Shown: one piece after another, positions 16,762-25,328 of the stretch | Layout: each line of letters begins with the position of its first letter | How positions within the stretch are numbered: the stretch's first letter is position 1 | Origin: an uncultured Clostridia bacterium | Lineage (GTDB): Bacteria > Bacillota > Clostridia > Oscillospirales > CAG-272 | Direction of reading: 5' to 3' | NCBI GenBank assembly: GCA_948466345.1 | Contig: CAOKAC010000004.1 | Location: forward strand, 1 to 64,000 | DNA length: 64,000 nucleotides | Program-made: the position numbers and the translations under genes | The notes under the pieces: generated by a model | Told to the model about the DNA's origin: nothing | Databases searched by the model: none | The model's input: only the letters and a program-made list of their open reading frames with translations

Positions 16762-17676
16762 ATGAAGAGAATTTTTTGCTTTGTTTTTGCTGTTTTGCTT
16801 AGTGCCTTGACGTTTACCTCCTGTCTGGTGGAAGACGCATACGGACTGTATACTACTGTAATGGATTCAACAAGAGATACCAGCGCTGCTGAGGGATCTT
16901 TTGAAGTAAAAGCAAATGTTACGGTCGGTGGTATGAGTGTGGGCATGACATTTGATGGCAATGTACAGTACATAGTGCATTCTGAAACAGACCTGGATAT
17001 GGCTCTGAATCTTCATATGAATTTGGGGTCGCTGTTTGCAGGCGGCGATCAGGAAATGTCTATGTATTATGTAGACGGTTGGCAGTATACAAGTTCTGCT
17101 GATCAAAAAGTAAAGACGGAAATGCCGTTGGATGAATTGCTCAAAGAGCAGGATTTATCTAAAAATAGTGCGTTCGAGATGTTTAAATTTGATCCCAGTA
17201 TCATCGTAGATTCCGGAACTTCCAAAATAGATGGCGGTAAAAAGATTTTCTTTGAATTGGATGGAGAAAAAGCTTTTGCGTCTCTCAAGGAACAGTACGA
17301 AGAAGCACTGGATACTGAACTGGACATGGATGATCTTGGAAGTCTGTTTAGTGGAGCAGCAGGGGACTTTAATTTAGGGAATATTCAGTATACGCTGTTC
17401 ATAGATAAAGACAATATTCTTTGTGGAGCTTCTGTATTATGTTCTGTAGAATTTGGTGAAGACTATGCCGTAGAGGTAGAGTTCAATTTAAAGGATCTTT
17501 CTTTTGATTCATTTACGGAAATTGATTTGCCAGATGATTTGGATGAATACAGTGAACCTGGTAGTTGGATTGTTGATCCGGATGATTATAGTGGTTTAGG
17601 GGAAAACTATTTTGACGATGATTATAACGACTATGATTATTGGGACAATGATCTTTTCGGCAACATGAATTTTTAA
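16762..17676 (+). CDS. Secreted lipoprotein of unknown function with acidic tail
   Basis: A 304-aa protein with a lipoprotein signal: MKRIF, a hydrophobic stretch and the lipobox LTFTSC (Cys21). The body has alternating strands (SFEVKANVTVGGMSVGMTFD) and resembles small clostridial lipoproteins with a LolA/LppX-like beta-rich fold, but I do not recognise a named family. The last 45 residues are extremely rich in Asp, Tyr and Asn (DDDYNDYDYWDNDLFG) and end at the stop codon. It has its own promoter and is monocistronic. Confidence 0.75.
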   Translation: MKRIFCFVFAVLLSALTFTSCLVEDAYGLYTTVMDSTRDTSAAEGSFEVKANVTVGGMSVGMTFDGNVQYIVHSETDLDMALNLHMNLGSLFAGGDQEMSMYYVDGWQYTSSADQKVKTEMPLDELLKEQDLSKNSAFEMFKFDPSIIVDSGTSKIDGGKKIFFELDGEKAFASLKEQYEEALDTELDMDDLGSLFSGAAGDFNLGNIQYTLFIDKDNILCGASVLCSVEFGEDYAVEVEFNLKDLSFDSFTEIDLPDDLDEYSEPGSWIVDPDDYSGLGENYFDDDYNDYDYWDNDLFGNMNF

Positions 17677-17682
17677 AAACAA

Positions 17683-17708
17683 CCGGGATGGGATTTGTCT
17701 CATCCCGG
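17683..17708 (+). terminator. Hairpin after the lipoprotein gene
   Basis: CCGGGATG (17683-17690) pairs with CATCCCGG (17701-17708). No T-run follows, so it may be a 3'-stabilising stem or a weak terminator; tRNA-Thr begins 9 nt later. Confidence 0.5.
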
Positions 17709-17717
17709 AGTATAAAT

Positions 17718-17792
17718 GCTACTGTGGCTCAGGGGTAGAGCAGCTCACTCGTAATGAGCAGGTCGTCGGTTCAAATCCGACCAGTAGCTCCA
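17718..17792 (+). tRNA. tRNA-Thr (anticodon CGT)
   Basis: A 75-nt cloverleaf, acceptor GCTACTG/CAGTAGC perfect, anticodon loop CTCGTAA, TTCAAAT T-loop, encoded CCA. No separate promoter is evident, so it may be cut from the lipoprotein transcript. Confidence 0.96.
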
Positions 17793-17810
17793 GCGGATAC
17801 TTTGCCGCAA

Positions 17811-17845
17811 AAAAACGTACCTCATAAGAGGTACGTTTTTTCTTT
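17811..17845 (+). terminator. Terminator after tRNA-Thr
   Basis: ACGTACCTC (17815-17823) pairs with GAGGTACGT (17828-17836) around ATAA, flanked by A's and followed by a T-run. Confidence 0.92.
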
Positions 17846-17875
17846 TGGCGGATATATATAATAAAACTGCAAAGA

Positions 17876-17907
17876 CCAAAAGGGACAATGCGTCCCTTTT
17901 GGTCTTT
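17876..17907 (-). terminator. Terminator after spoVM
   Basis: A very long perfect hairpin: about 15 base pairs of AAAGACCAAAAGGGAC against its complement around AATGC. It begins 10 nt after the spoVM stop on the minus strand. A short T-rich tract follows (GCAGTTTTATTAT). It could also act in the other direction for tRNA-Thr. Confidence 0.7.
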
Positions 17908-17917
17908 CTATGTTATC

Positions 17918-17995
17918 TTACCTGCGGTGCAGGCCAAAAAGCCGCCGCAAAATCGGCACAAGAAAACGCGGCGAACGTATTACAGTGATTCTCAT
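17918..17995 (-). CDS. spoVM: Stage V sporulation protein M (SpoVM)
   Basis: A 25-aa peptide that begins MRITVIRSPRFLVPIL and continues RRLFGLHRR. It matches the SpoVM pattern known from Bacillus subtilis (26 aa): a short N-terminus, a KxPKFL-like segment (here RSPRFL) and an amphipathic basic helix that recognises the convex forespore membrane and anchors SpoIVA. It lies just downstream of rsgA, the same neighbourhood as in B. subtilis (prpC-prkC-rsgA...spoVM). A GGAAGAGG purine tract abuts the ATG and GGAGAAAGG lies a little further up. A sigma-E-like -10 (CATATACT, minus strand, 18058-18051) lies upstream without a clear -35. Too short for ordinary ORF calling. Confidence 0.85.
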   Translation of the reverse strand: MRITVIRSPRFLVPILRRLFGLHRR

Positions 17996-18013
17996 CCTCT
18001 TCCATGCCTTTCT

Positions 18014-18033
18014 CCGAAGATGTGAAGCTTCGG
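18014..18033 (-). promoter_or_regulatory. Hairpin in the spoVM leader
   Basis: CCGAAG/CTTCGG with an 8-nt loop lies between rsgA and spoVM, immediately before the spoVM ribosome site. It may stabilise or control the small message. Confidence 0.35.
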
Positions 18034-18066
18034 CAAATACCTTTATTCAAAGTATATGCGGCAAAA

Positions 18067-19023
18067 TCATTTGCGTTCGCTTTGTTCCCGTTTCCACGGG
18101 GGATTTTTTCGGATCTCTTCTAAAATAGAGCAGTAGTGTGCGTGCCGCAGAGGAGAGAGCCCCCCAGCTGCTATTTTTTTTAGTACGGCACAGCCTTCTT
18201 CCCTGGTGTGCATACATTTGGTATAGCGACAAGTTCCAATGCACGGTATAAACTCGCGAAAAGTATATGGCAAGTCTTCCGGCGTAATAGAATGATACCG
18301 AGCAAAATCCAGCATAGAGAAGCCGGGCGTATCCGCAATATAGCAACAGGTTCCTTCCCACTCTACCGGATATAGCTCCGCGTGGCGGGTCGTATGTCTG
18401 CCACGCTTGATTTTTCGACTGATCTCTCCTGTTTTCAATTGCAGATTGGGAAATAAAACGCCCATAAGAGTCGATTTGCCGGCTCCAGATACGCCGGCAA
18501 AAGCGGCTGTCAATCTCCTTTTAGAGGATTCGTCTGCGATGTATTGATGTAGGGAATCTACACCCTCTCCTGTTGTGCAGCTTAGAGGAAATACAGTAAA
18601 TCCACCGATTTTGTATGTTGCAGTGATTTCCGCTGCACTTTCACTATCCGTATCTATTTTATTAATGATAATTACCGGATTAATTTCCTTATCTTCCGCC
18701 GCGCTGATCAGCTTATCTGCCATCAGCAAATCTGGTTTTGGATTAGCTGCAGGGATCACTACAAACAGGTGTGATAAGTTTGCAATAGCGGGGCGAATCA
18801 AGCTGTTTCGACGAGGAAGGATGTGCTGTATTACATATGAGCCTTCTGTCTGCTGCAGCAAAACCTCATCCCCGGGCAAGGGAGTGATGCTCTCGTGACG
18901 AAATGATCCTCTGGCACTGCATAAAATTAAATCCTGGCCACTCGTATTCTGTATACGATCAGGGCGGACTCCGTAGAGCCCGCCCACGCCTTTTAGAATA
19001 ATGCCTCGTATCTCTTCTGTCAT
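18067..19023 (-). CDS. rsgA: Ribosome small subunit-dependent GTPase A
   Basis: A 318-aa circularly permuted GTPase that helps mature the 30S subunit. The N-terminal OB-fold is followed by G4 (NKID in VIIINKIDTD), G1 (GVSGAGKSTLMG), G3 (DTPGFSML) and a C-terminal zinc finger (CIGTCRYTKCMHTREEGC). It lies 11 nt downstream of the PASTA kinase gene, the classic prpC-prkC-rsgA order. RsgA/CpgA is a known PrkC substrate in B. subtilis. AAGGA lies 9 nt before the ATG. Confidence 0.96.
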   Translation of the reverse strand: MTEEIRGIILKGVGGLYGVRPDRIQNTSGQDLILCSARGSFRHESITPLPGDEVLLQQTEGSYVIQHILPRRNSLIRPAIANLSHLFVVIPAANPKPDLLMADKLISAAEDKEINPVIIINKIDTDSESAAEITATYKIGGFTVFPLSCTTGEGVDSLHQYIADESSKRRLTAAFAGVSGAGKSTLMGVLFPNLQLKTGEISRKIKRGRHTTRHAELYPVEWEGTCCYIADTPGFSMLDFARYHSITPEDLPYTFREFIPCIGTCRYTKCMHTREEGCAVLKKIAAGGLSPLRHAHYCSILEEIRKNPPWKREQSERK

Positions 19024-19034
19024 CCGTTAAATCC

Positions 19035-20945
19035 TTAGTTCCTTCCTGCAGGCATAAAATCATTCCAATCCCACTTTTGTGAGTCCGAAGTATCGGACCC
19101 ACTGGTGGAATCATCTGTATCTGTAGTATCTTCATCGTCCGGCGCGGTTGTATCATCTGTAGTATCCTGCTTAGTATCTGACGTTTCCGGTACTGTAGTC
19201 TCTGCCGTTGTTACCGATGGTTTGGTATCTTCTGGTTTTGTAGTCTCTGCTGGATCTTTATCTGGGTTGTTTGGGTCATAGTCTGGTCCTCCACTTACCG
19301 TTAAATTGATTTTTGTGGAGAGCGATACCATACTGTCTTTAGCGTCAGACTGGGCGATAATTGTGCCTCGCTGCGCTTTATCTGCCACATAGGTGATTTT
19401 ACCTGGGCGGAGAGATAGGGAAACCAATTCGGATAGCGCCTCTTTTTCCGACATTCCGATAAAATTAGGCACTGCAATTTCTCCGTCTTTAGGGCCAGCA
19501 CATACATAAACGGTGACAATTTCTCCCGTGTTGATTTTCTCTCCATAAGCGGGGGAGGTTCGTACAACCTGTCCGGACATATATATATCGTCCTGAATAT
19601 ATTCAGTCTGATATAAAAGATCCGCCTGCTTTAGTTTTTGCTTTGCTTCCCGGTAATCCAGTCCTGCAAGGCTTGGAATATCAATTTCCCGCATCCCACG
19701 ACACACTGTTAGGGTAATCTCACAATATTGTTCACCACGGACGACCTTTCGGGAAGAGTCCGCTTCCGGGTGCTGTTCAATGATCTGTCCTGGATCATAT
19801 CCTTCTGTGTAAGCATATTCCACCGTCAGATCATAGACATCTGAACTGGCAAACCAGGCTTCCAACTGACTGGTATAATAAGATCCCACGAAATTATCTA
19901 CAGTAATAGTGGTACCAGTGGATTTAGATGTGGCATCTACTACGCGATTTAGAATATACGCCGCACTGATTGTAAGCAAGATAAAAAAAGAAAGAGCGAC
20001 AGCGGCAATGACAGGAAAAATTGGACTTCCACTGAACAGTAGGGCGAAGCCGCTTTTGCCTTCTTCTCCGTCTTCCTCATGCCGTTTGGGTATACGGAAG
20101 ATTACATTTGGATTTTCCTTCAAACGACGAATTTGTCGGAGCATATCTTCCGCGTTTTGATATCGATATGCCGGATCCTTTTCCATAGCGATGCCAATAA
20201 TCTGTTCCAGACCTTTCGGTATATTGGAATTAAGTTCTAGGAGCGGTTTTGCGATATCGTTTATCTGCATCATTGCCACAGATACGGGGCTATCTGCGGT
20301 AAAGGGAAGAACTCCTGTTGCCATTTCATACATCATTACCCCAAGGGAATAGAGGTCGCTGCGCTGGTCAATTTCTTGACCGCTGGCCTGTTCGGGACTG
20401 ATATAGTATACAGTTCCAATTGCCTTGTCTGTAAGCGTAACCGTTTCTGCATTAGGAAGCTTGGCAATACCAAAATCCGTCACCTTTACGATGCCGTCTT
20501 TCAGCAGCATAATATTCTGCGGTTTGATATCTCGATGCACAATGCCTTTGCTGTGGGCATGGCGAAGTGCTGTAAGAATCTGCTCCGTATAGCTGATGAT
20601 TTCCCGAAGAGTCAGTGCACCGCGTTTGGTCATATAGTTTTTGAGGGTAATCCCCTCCACATATTCCATAACGATATATTTTAAATCTTCTCGAACGCTT
20701 ACATCATAAATGTTGACGATATTGGGGTGAGACATCATAGCAACAGCCTTAGACTCATTAATGAAACGTCGGACGGATTCTTCATCGTTTGCAATTTCAT
20801 CTTTTAACATTTTCACTGCAACAGTCCGCTTCATCAATCCGTCATAGGCACGATACACTACAGCCATACCGCCTACGCCGATAATTTTATCTATTTTATA
20901 GCGACCATCGATAACGGCGCCTACTAACTTTTCATATGCTTCCAT
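19035..20945 (-). CDS. prkC: PASTA-domain eukaryotic-type Ser/Thr kinase (PrkC/Stk1)
   Basis: A 636-aa membrane kinase that senses muropeptides or lipid II and phosphorylates cell-wall, translation and germination proteins. The kinase domain (about 10-275) has the GVGGMAVVY glycine loop, HRDIKPQN catalytic loop, DFG in VTDFGIAK and the APE-like SPEQ. One membrane segment (about 320-342) leads to three PASTA repeats (about 350-545). The tail is long, low-complexity and Thr/Asp/Ser-rich, and ends in WDWNDFMPAGRN. The ATG at 20945 is preferred to the one 12 nt upstream because GGAG is ideally spaced from it. The matching phosphatase prpC is 52 nt upstream. Confidence 0.97.
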   Translation of the reverse strand: MEAYEKLVGAVIDGRYKIDKIIGVGGMAVVYRAYDGLMKRTVAVKMLKDEIANDEESVRRFINESKAVAMMSHPNIVNIYDVSVREDLKYIVMEYVEGITLKNYMTKRGALTLREIISYTEQILTALRHAHSKGIVHRDIKPQNIMLLKDGIVKVTDFGIAKLPNAETVTLTDKAIGTVYYISPEQASGQEIDQRSDLYSLGVMMYEMATGVLPFTADSPVSVAMMQINDIAKPLLELNSNIPKGLEQIIGIAMEKDPAYRYQNAEDMLRQIRRLKENPNVIFRIPKRHEEDGEEGKSGFALLFSGSPIFPVIAAVALSFFILLTISAAYILNRVVDATSKSTGTTITVDNFVGSYYTSQLEAWFASSDVYDLTVEYAYTEGYDPGQIIEQHPEADSSRKVVRGEQYCEITLTVCRGMREIDIPSLAGLDYREAKQKLKQADLLYQTEYIQDDIYMSGQVVRTSPAYGEKINTGEIVTVYVCAGPKDGEIAVPNFIGMSEKEALSELVSLSLRPGKITYVADKAQRGTIIAQSDAKDSMVSLSTKINLTVSGGPDYDPNNPDKDPAETTKPEDTKPSVTTAETTVPETSDTKQDTTDDTTAPDDEDTTDTDDSTSGSDTSDSQKWDWNDFMPAGRN

Positions 20946-20997
20946 ACCGGTCTCCATTTCTTGGTATCATATATGAGGAATTAGCTCGGGACACATA

Positions 20998-21816
20998 TCA
21001 TAAAGTCATAAGCACTGCTGTAATATTGTCTGCCCCGCCGGCGGCGTTTGCCATATCAATCAGTTTTTCTGCGACCTTTCCTAGAGCACGACTGGTCTCA
21101 ATTGAGCCAATATCCTGAATAGCGTCAGCGATTTCTTCCGGTGTAACGTAATTGGTAAGCCCATCAGAACAGAGCAACACCACATATTGATCAGCTTCTT
21201 CATCGCCATTTTCAATTTTGTCTGTAATGTTTTTTGTTGGAAGTCGCGTTACATAGATATCTGCTTCCACCGCATCGTCTGTACCTACAGCTCGAGTAAT
21301 GATATTTCTATTCACAGACTTTCTGGCTTCCTGCTCCGTCATTTTGCCCATGTCAACCAGATACTGTACATAAGAATGATCGTGGGTAATTTGCACAGGC
21401 GCTCCATTTGTGATCAGGTACATTCTGCTGTCACCTACATTGATTGTAAAAAGCACATTACAGTACACCAGTGTGGCCACTAAAGTCGTTCCCATACCGC
21501 GCAGATCATCCTCCGAACCAGAGCGTTCAAATACGGCTGCGTTTGCTGCGTTCATTGCTTCTGCCATGGCATTTTTGATAAGGCGCTCCTCCGCATGGGT
21601 CAAAGTCTCATGGGAGCTAAAGGATTGGACAAAGTCTCCAATAGACTCTAAGAAAACGCCGCATGCGATACTACTGGCGATACCGCCTCCGGCAGCGCCG
21701 CCCATTCCGTCGCATACAACAGCCAGCTGCATTCCGTTACTAAAGCTGTCACACATAAAACTGTCCTGATTGACAGTTCTTTTTTTTCCGATGTCTGTAC
21801 GACCGCAGCAAAGCAT
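20998..21816 (-). CDS. prpC: PP2C-family Ser/Thr phosphatase (PrpC/Stp)
   Basis: A 272-aa metal-dependent phosphatase that reverses PrkC phosphorylation. The PP2C motifs are in order: RTVNQDSF, VCDGMGGAAGG, GDSRMYLI, LLCSDGLTNYV and the C-terminal GGADNITAVL. It is the first gene of the prpC-prkC-rsgA(-spoVM) cluster, with AAGGGGG before the ATG and a good promoter upstream. Confidence 0.96.
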   Translation of the reverse strand: MLCCGRTDIGKKRTVNQDSFMCDSFSNGMQLAVVCDGMGGAAGGGIASSIACGVFLESIGDFVQSFSSHETLTHAEERLIKNAMAEAMNAANAAVFERSGSEDDLRGMGTTLVATLVYCNVLFTINVGDSRMYLITNGAPVQITHDHSYVQYLVDMGKMTEQEARKSVNRNIITRAVGTDDAVEADIYVTRLPTKNITDKIENGDEEADQYVVLLCSDGLTNYVTPEEIADAIQDIGSIETSRALGKVAEKLIDMANAAGGADNITAVLMTL

Positions 21817-21871
21817 ATTATGCCCCCTTTCGGTACAATCTCTGCGCCTTTATAAATGTTTATATAAAACT

Positions 21872-21900
21872 ATTATACATGAAACGGAAGTTCTTGTAAA
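21872..21900 (-). promoter_or_regulatory. Promoter of the prpC-prkC-rsgA operon
   Basis: On the minus strand TTTACA (21900-21895), 17 bp, TATAAT (21877-21872), about 55 bp before the prpC start. Confidence 0.82.
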
Positions 21901-21956
21901 TGATTTTTGCCGGTTTTTTGTTACTTTTCGGTAAACATTTTTCCAAAAAATGCTAC

Positions 21957-21986
21957 AAAAAAGGAAGCATTTAGCTTCCTTTTTTG
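21957..21986 (-). terminator. Terminator after hpf
   Basis: AAAAAAGGAAGC (21957-21968) pairs with GCTTCCTTTTTT (21974-21985) around ATTTA; it is symmetrical and ends the minus-strand hpf transcript. Confidence 0.9.
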
Positions 21987-22006
21987 AGGGATATTATTTG
22001 GTGGAC

Positions 22007-22537
22007 TTATTTCTCTGGCTCGATCATGCCGTAATTGCCATCCTTGCGTTTGTATACCACACAGATCTCTCCAGTATCCATATTATTAAATACAAAGAAA
22101 GTGTGTGCCAACAGGTTCATCTGCAAAATAGCCTCTTCTGGGGTCATAGGTTTAAATACAAAGGACTTGCGCCGGATTTGGAAAGTTTCCTCTGCTTCGT
22201 CAAAAGTGATATCTTCTTCCGTATACTCTGGAATACGAATATTTTCCCGCATGCGTTTCGTAAGTCTAGTTTTATTTTTGCGAATCTGCCGTTCAATTGC
22301 ATCCATGCAGCAGTCCAGTGCATTCATAAATGTATCGTTTTCATCCTCGCCTCGGAACAAAACGCTCCCTTGCTGGATCGTTACTTCTACACATTCGTTT
22401 TCGCGTATACGGGAGAGCTTCACTGTGGCAGACGCTTCTCCTGGGAAGTATTTGTCGAATTTTGAAAGCTTTTTTTCGATATGATCAATCAATACTTGGT
22501 CGACAGATACTTTTCTCGCGTTAATGGTGACTTTCAT
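22007..22537 (-). CDS. hpf: Long-form ribosome hibernation promoting factor
   Basis: A 176-aa protein. The N-terminal domain (1-100; MKVTINARKVSVDQVLIDHI, KLSKFDKYF) binds the 30S decoding region. The C-terminal domain (about 120-176; RRKSFVFKPMTPEEAILQMN, LLAHTFFVFNN) dimerises ribosomes to 100S particles. This is the single long HPF typical of Firmicutes. The ATG at 22537 follows AAGGTGGG; the frame is open 17 codons upstream in an unlikely N-terminus. Monocistronic between two terminators. Confidence 0.96.
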   Translation of the reverse strand: MKVTINARKVSVDQVLIDHIEKKLSKFDKYFPGEASATVKLSRIRENECVEVTIQQGSVLFRGEDENDTFMNALDCCMDAIERQIRKNKTRLTKRMRENIRIPEYTEEDITFDEAEETFQIRRKSFVFKPMTPEEAILQMNLLAHTFFVFNNMDTGEICVVYKRKDGNYGMIEPEK

Positions 22538-22716
22538 GGATATCCCACCTTTTTGTGAATTTGCAGCAGGCGGGCTGCTGGCGGGCATTCCGCCTACCTA
22601 CATTTGTATTGTACCACAGTATAGTAAAAAAGTCTATAGAAATTGTGTAATTTAAATAAACAAAATTTAAATTAATTTCAAATTATAGATATTTCATACA
22701 AATTCATTAAAAATAA

Positions 22717-22746
22717 AAAAAGACTGACAATATTGTCAGTCTTTTT
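22717..22746 (-). terminator. Terminator after rplA
   Basis: AAAAAGACTGACA pairs with TGTCAGTCTTTTT around ATAT on the minus strand, ending in a T-run and lying 11 nt after the rplA stop. Confidence 0.92.
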
Positions 22747-22757
22747 AATCCCCCAAA

Positions 22758-23450
22758 TTAGCCAATTTTAGCGGCATTCACTTTAATGCCAGGACCCATT
22801 GTAGAAGCTACAACGCAGCTCTTGATATACTGGCCTTTTGCAGCGGCAGGTCTTGCTTTGATTACTGCACCCATTAGTGTTTCAAAGTTTTCCTGCAGTT
22901 TTTCGCTTCCAAAAGAAGCTTTGCCGATAGGACAGTGAATAATATTGGTTTTATCCAAACGGTACTCAATTTTACCAGCCTTTGCTTCTGTAACAGCTTT
23001 AGCTACGTCCATTGTAACAGTGCCTGCTTTGGGGTTCGGCATCAATCCCTTAGGGCCGAGCACCTTACCTAAACGACCGATGGTACCCATCATGTCGGGC
23101 GTTGCAATAACAACGTCAAATTCAAACCAGTTTTCTTTCTGAATCTTTTCAACTAAATCGGTATCTCCAACATAATCTGCACCAGCATCCTGAGCAGCCT
23201 TTACGTTGTCGCCTTTGGCAAATACCAGTGTGCGCACGGTTTTACCGGTTCCGTTAGGAAGTACGACAGCGCCTCTAACCTGCTGATCAGCGTGACGAGA
23301 GTCAACGCCCAGACGAATGTGCAGCTCAATGGTTTCATCAAACTTTGCTTTGGATGTTTCGCACACCAGTTTGATTGCCTCATCTGGATCATATGCTTTT
23401 GCGCGGTCAATCATCGCTGCGCTTGCTTTATATTTTTTACCCTTAAACAT
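22758..23450 (-). CDS. rplA: 50S ribosomal protein L1
   Basis: A 230-aa L1 of normal length ([49 protein letters not shown]). It binds 23S rRNA at the L1 stalk and, in many bacteria, represses its own operon. Cotranscribed with rplK (15-nt gap). GGGAGGT precedes the ATG. Confidence 0.98.
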   Translation of the reverse strand: MFKGKKYKASAAMIDRAKAYDPDEAIKLVCETSKAKFDETIELHIRLGVDSRHADQQVRGAVVLPNGTGKTVRTLVFAKGDNVKAAQDAGADYVGDTDLVEKIQKENWFEFDVVIATPDMMGTIGRLGKVLGPKGLMPNPKAGTVTMDVAKAVTEAKAGKIEYRLDKTNIIHCPIGKASFGSEKLQENFETLMGAVIKARPAAAKGQYIKSCVVASTMGPGIKVNAAKIG

Positions 23451-23465
23451 GTTCAGCTACCTCCC

Positions 23466-23891
23466 TTATTCCTCTACTGTAACGCCCATTGAGCGTGCGG
23501 TACCAGCAATCATGCGCATCGCTGCTTCGATAGAACCTGCATTCAGGTCGGGCATCTTGGTTTCAGCGATCTGCTTGATCTGGTCTTTGGTGATAGTTGC
23601 TACTTTGGTTTTGTTGGGAGTAGCAGAAGCGGTTTCAATTCCGCATGCCTTCTTGATCAGCACAGGTGCGGGCGGAGTTTTCGTGATGAAAGAGAAGGAA
23701 CGGTCTGCATAAACAGTGATAACGACCGGAATGATCAGACCGATATCGTTTTTGGTTCTTTCGTTAAATTCTTTGGTAAAGTTGGCGATTGCCACGCCGT
23801 ATGCACCCAGCGCAGGACCAACAGGGGGCTGCGGGGTTGCTTTTCCTGCAGGAAGCTGCAGTTTAATGTAGCCAATAATCTTTTTAGCCAT
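23466..23891 (-). CDS. rplK: 50S ribosomal protein L11
   Basis: A 141-aa L11 ([44 protein letters not shown]), needed at the GTPase-associated centre. First gene of the rplK-rplA unit. The 125-nt gap to nusG is structured. GGAGG precedes the ATG. Confidence 0.98.
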   Translation of the reverse strand: MAKKIIGYIKLQLPAGKATPQPPVGPALGAYGVAIANFTKEFNERTKNDIGLIIPVVITVYADRSFSFITKTPPAPVLIKKACGIETASATPNKTKVATITKDQIKQIAETKMPDLNAGSIEAAMRMIAGTARSMGVTVEE

Positions 23892-23955
23892 AATTTATAA
23901 ACCTCCATCTGTGGTTTAGACGGGAGACTGCAAAATTTTCTCCCTCCCACAATAT

Positions 23956-24001
23956 GCGCCCGTAGGCGCTGTACAAAAGAGATAATCTCTTGCTATTGTA
24001 C
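23956..24001 (-). promoter_or_regulatory. Two hairpins in the nusG-rplK gap
   Basis: GCGCC/GGCGC with a four-base loop (23956-23969) and a longer stem with outer GTACAA/TTGTAC and inner AAGAGAT/ATCTCTT (23971-24001). No T-run follows, so this is more likely a leader or processing structure than a terminator. An L1 autoregulatory site is possible but unproven. Confidence 0.4.
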
Positions 24002-24016
24002 AAAAAATTCTCCAGG

Positions 24017-24565
24017 TCACTGTGCGCTGCGCCGGATTTCGTTTACAGATGCTTTAATAGGCATGTCCCGTCCCACAGTAGAAACAATCACAGTAACTTC
24101 GCTTCCATCAGCGGAAATTTCGGAAAGCTGCCCGCTGTAGCCGGTAAAGATACCGCCAATAATCTCAACCATATCACCTACTGTGAAGGCCGCCTTTGCG
24201 GTAACATGCATATCCTCGCCAAGCAAAGATTCCACTTCTTCATCAGTAAGAGGAACCGGCTTGGATCCAGGTCCAACAAAACCTGTAACTCCGCGGATAC
24301 CGCGCACGATATGCCAGCTTTCATCGCACATGATCATTCTGATCAGGACATAAGCCGGTAAAACTTTGGATTCGGATTGTACGGCATCATCGCCATCACC
24401 TTCACTGACGATTTCTACAGGGATGCGGACATCTGTAATCATATCCTGCATGCCTCTGTTTTCTACAATCTTTTCCAGATTTGCTTTCACCTTATTCTCG
24501 TATCCGGAATAGGTATGGGCTACATACCAGCGCATGCCGGCATTCATCTCGTTAATATCGCTCAT
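24017..24565 (-). CDS. nusG: Transcription termination/antitermination protein NusG
   Basis: A 182-aa NusG: NGN domain (RWYVAHTYSGYENKVKANLE, AYVLIRMIMCDESWHIVR, VTGFVGPG) and C-terminal KOW domain (GDMVEIIGGIFTGYSGQLSE). It binds RNA polymerase. Located 13 nt after secE in the conserved rpmG-secE-nusG order. The start is uncertain between the first ATG and one seven codons later, as both ribosome sites are weak. Confidence 0.97.
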   Translation of the reverse strand: MSDINEMNAGMRWYVAHTYSGYENKVKANLEKIVENRGMQDMITDVRIPVEIVSEGDGDDAVQSESKVLPAYVLIRMIMCDESWHIVRGIRGVTGFVGPGSKPVPLTDEEVESLLGEDMHVTAKAAFTVGDMVEIIGGIFTGYSGQLSEISADGSEVTVIVSTVGRDMPIKASVNEIRRSAQ

Positions 24566-24578
24566 TTCGCGCGCCCCG

Positions 24579-24863
24579 TCAGATCAATATACCCAGAATG
24601 TAGATGAACTTAGAGAAGATCAAGTCTACAATTCCGATAGCGGCAGCAAAAATAATCACGACAACTGCTACCATAAGGGTGTTGGAGCGCACAGCTTTGA
24701 AAGACGCCCACACGATTTTTTTCATTTCCGCTTTTACACTGCGAAACCATGCGGCAATACGGGAGTGGAGCGCGGGCTTTTTGCTTTTCGCTTTTTGGGA
24801 CTTTGCGGATTTTTCAGGCTTTGCTCCCTCTAAGCCGGCATCTTTTTTTTCATTTTCAGCCAT
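24579..24863 (-). CDS. secE: Preprotein translocase subunit SecE
   Basis: A 94-aa protein: a lysine/alanine-rich N-terminal extension (1-33), then the SecE signature SVKAEMKKIVWASFKAV and a single membrane span (TLMVAVVVIIFAAAIGIVDLI). It is the small essential subunit of SecYEG. The ribosome site AAAGGAG overlaps the rpmG stop. Confidence 0.96.
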   Translation of the reverse strand: MAENEKKDAGLEGAKPEKSAKSQKAKSKKPALHSRIAAWFRSVKAEMKKIVWASFKAVRSNTLMVAVVVIIFAAAIGIVDLIFSKFIYILGILI

Positions 24864-24875
24864 TGCTTTACTCCT

Positions 24876-25025
24876 TTATTTCGTTTCTTTATGCAGAGTG
24901 TGCTTGCGGCAGAAGCGGCAGTACTTATTCATTTCAAGTCTGTCCGGATCATTTTTTTTGTTTTTCTTTGTGTCATAATTCCGCTGTTTGCACTCGCTGC
25001 ATGCGAGAGTGATTTTTACTCTCAT
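24876..25025 (-). CDS. rpmG: 50S ribosomal protein L33
   Basis: A 49-aa protein starting [20 protein letters not shown] and ending HTLHKETK. Both zinc-binding CxxC pairs are present (CSEC, CRFC), so this is the zinc-containing C+ form. GGGAGGT precedes the ATG. It opens the rpmG-secE-nusG operon. Confidence 0.97.
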   Translation of the reverse strand: MRVKITLACSECKQRNYDTKKNKKNDPDRLEMNKYCRFCRKHTLHKETK

Positions 25026-25156
25026 TTTCGGCACCTCCCTGTGGATTCGGGCATATTACCCGTAAAATTTGGCTTTTAGCCAGTACCTCCCTCCTGGACT
25101 GCAATTTTTGCACAGAAAAACGTACAAAAAAAGAACCCTCAACCAGAGGTAAAAAT

Positions 25157-25185
25157 ATTATAGCACTTCTCCCTTTTTTTGTCAA
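25157..25185 (-). promoter_or_regulatory. Consensus promoter of rpmG-secE-nusG
   Basis: On the minus strand TTGACA (25185-25180), 17 bp, TATAAT (25162-25157): a perfect match. The leader is about 125 nt. Confidence 0.93.
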
Positions 25186-25235
25186 TAGATTTTTTGGTTT
25201 CCAATACTTTCTAAATCGATTTATTTGGGCAATTG

Positions 25236-25264
25236 TTGACAAATTTTTCTCCTCCTATTATAAT
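25236..25264 (+). promoter_or_regulatory. Consensus promoter of the dockerin-protein gene
   Basis: TTGACA (25236-25241), 17 bp, TATAAT (25259-25264), divergent from the rpmG promoter with 50 bp between the two -35 boxes. Confidence 0.9.
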
Positions 25265-25328
25265 AATGGTATGCATTTAAAATTGGGCGGTATCCGGGGG
25301 ATACCTTTGTTGAAGGGAAAGGTGGAAA

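Noticed and set aside
25120-25156. Attenuator in the rpmG leader (CCTC/GAGG hairpin followed by T's)
   Set aside because: The stem has only four pairs; too weak to call a terminator.
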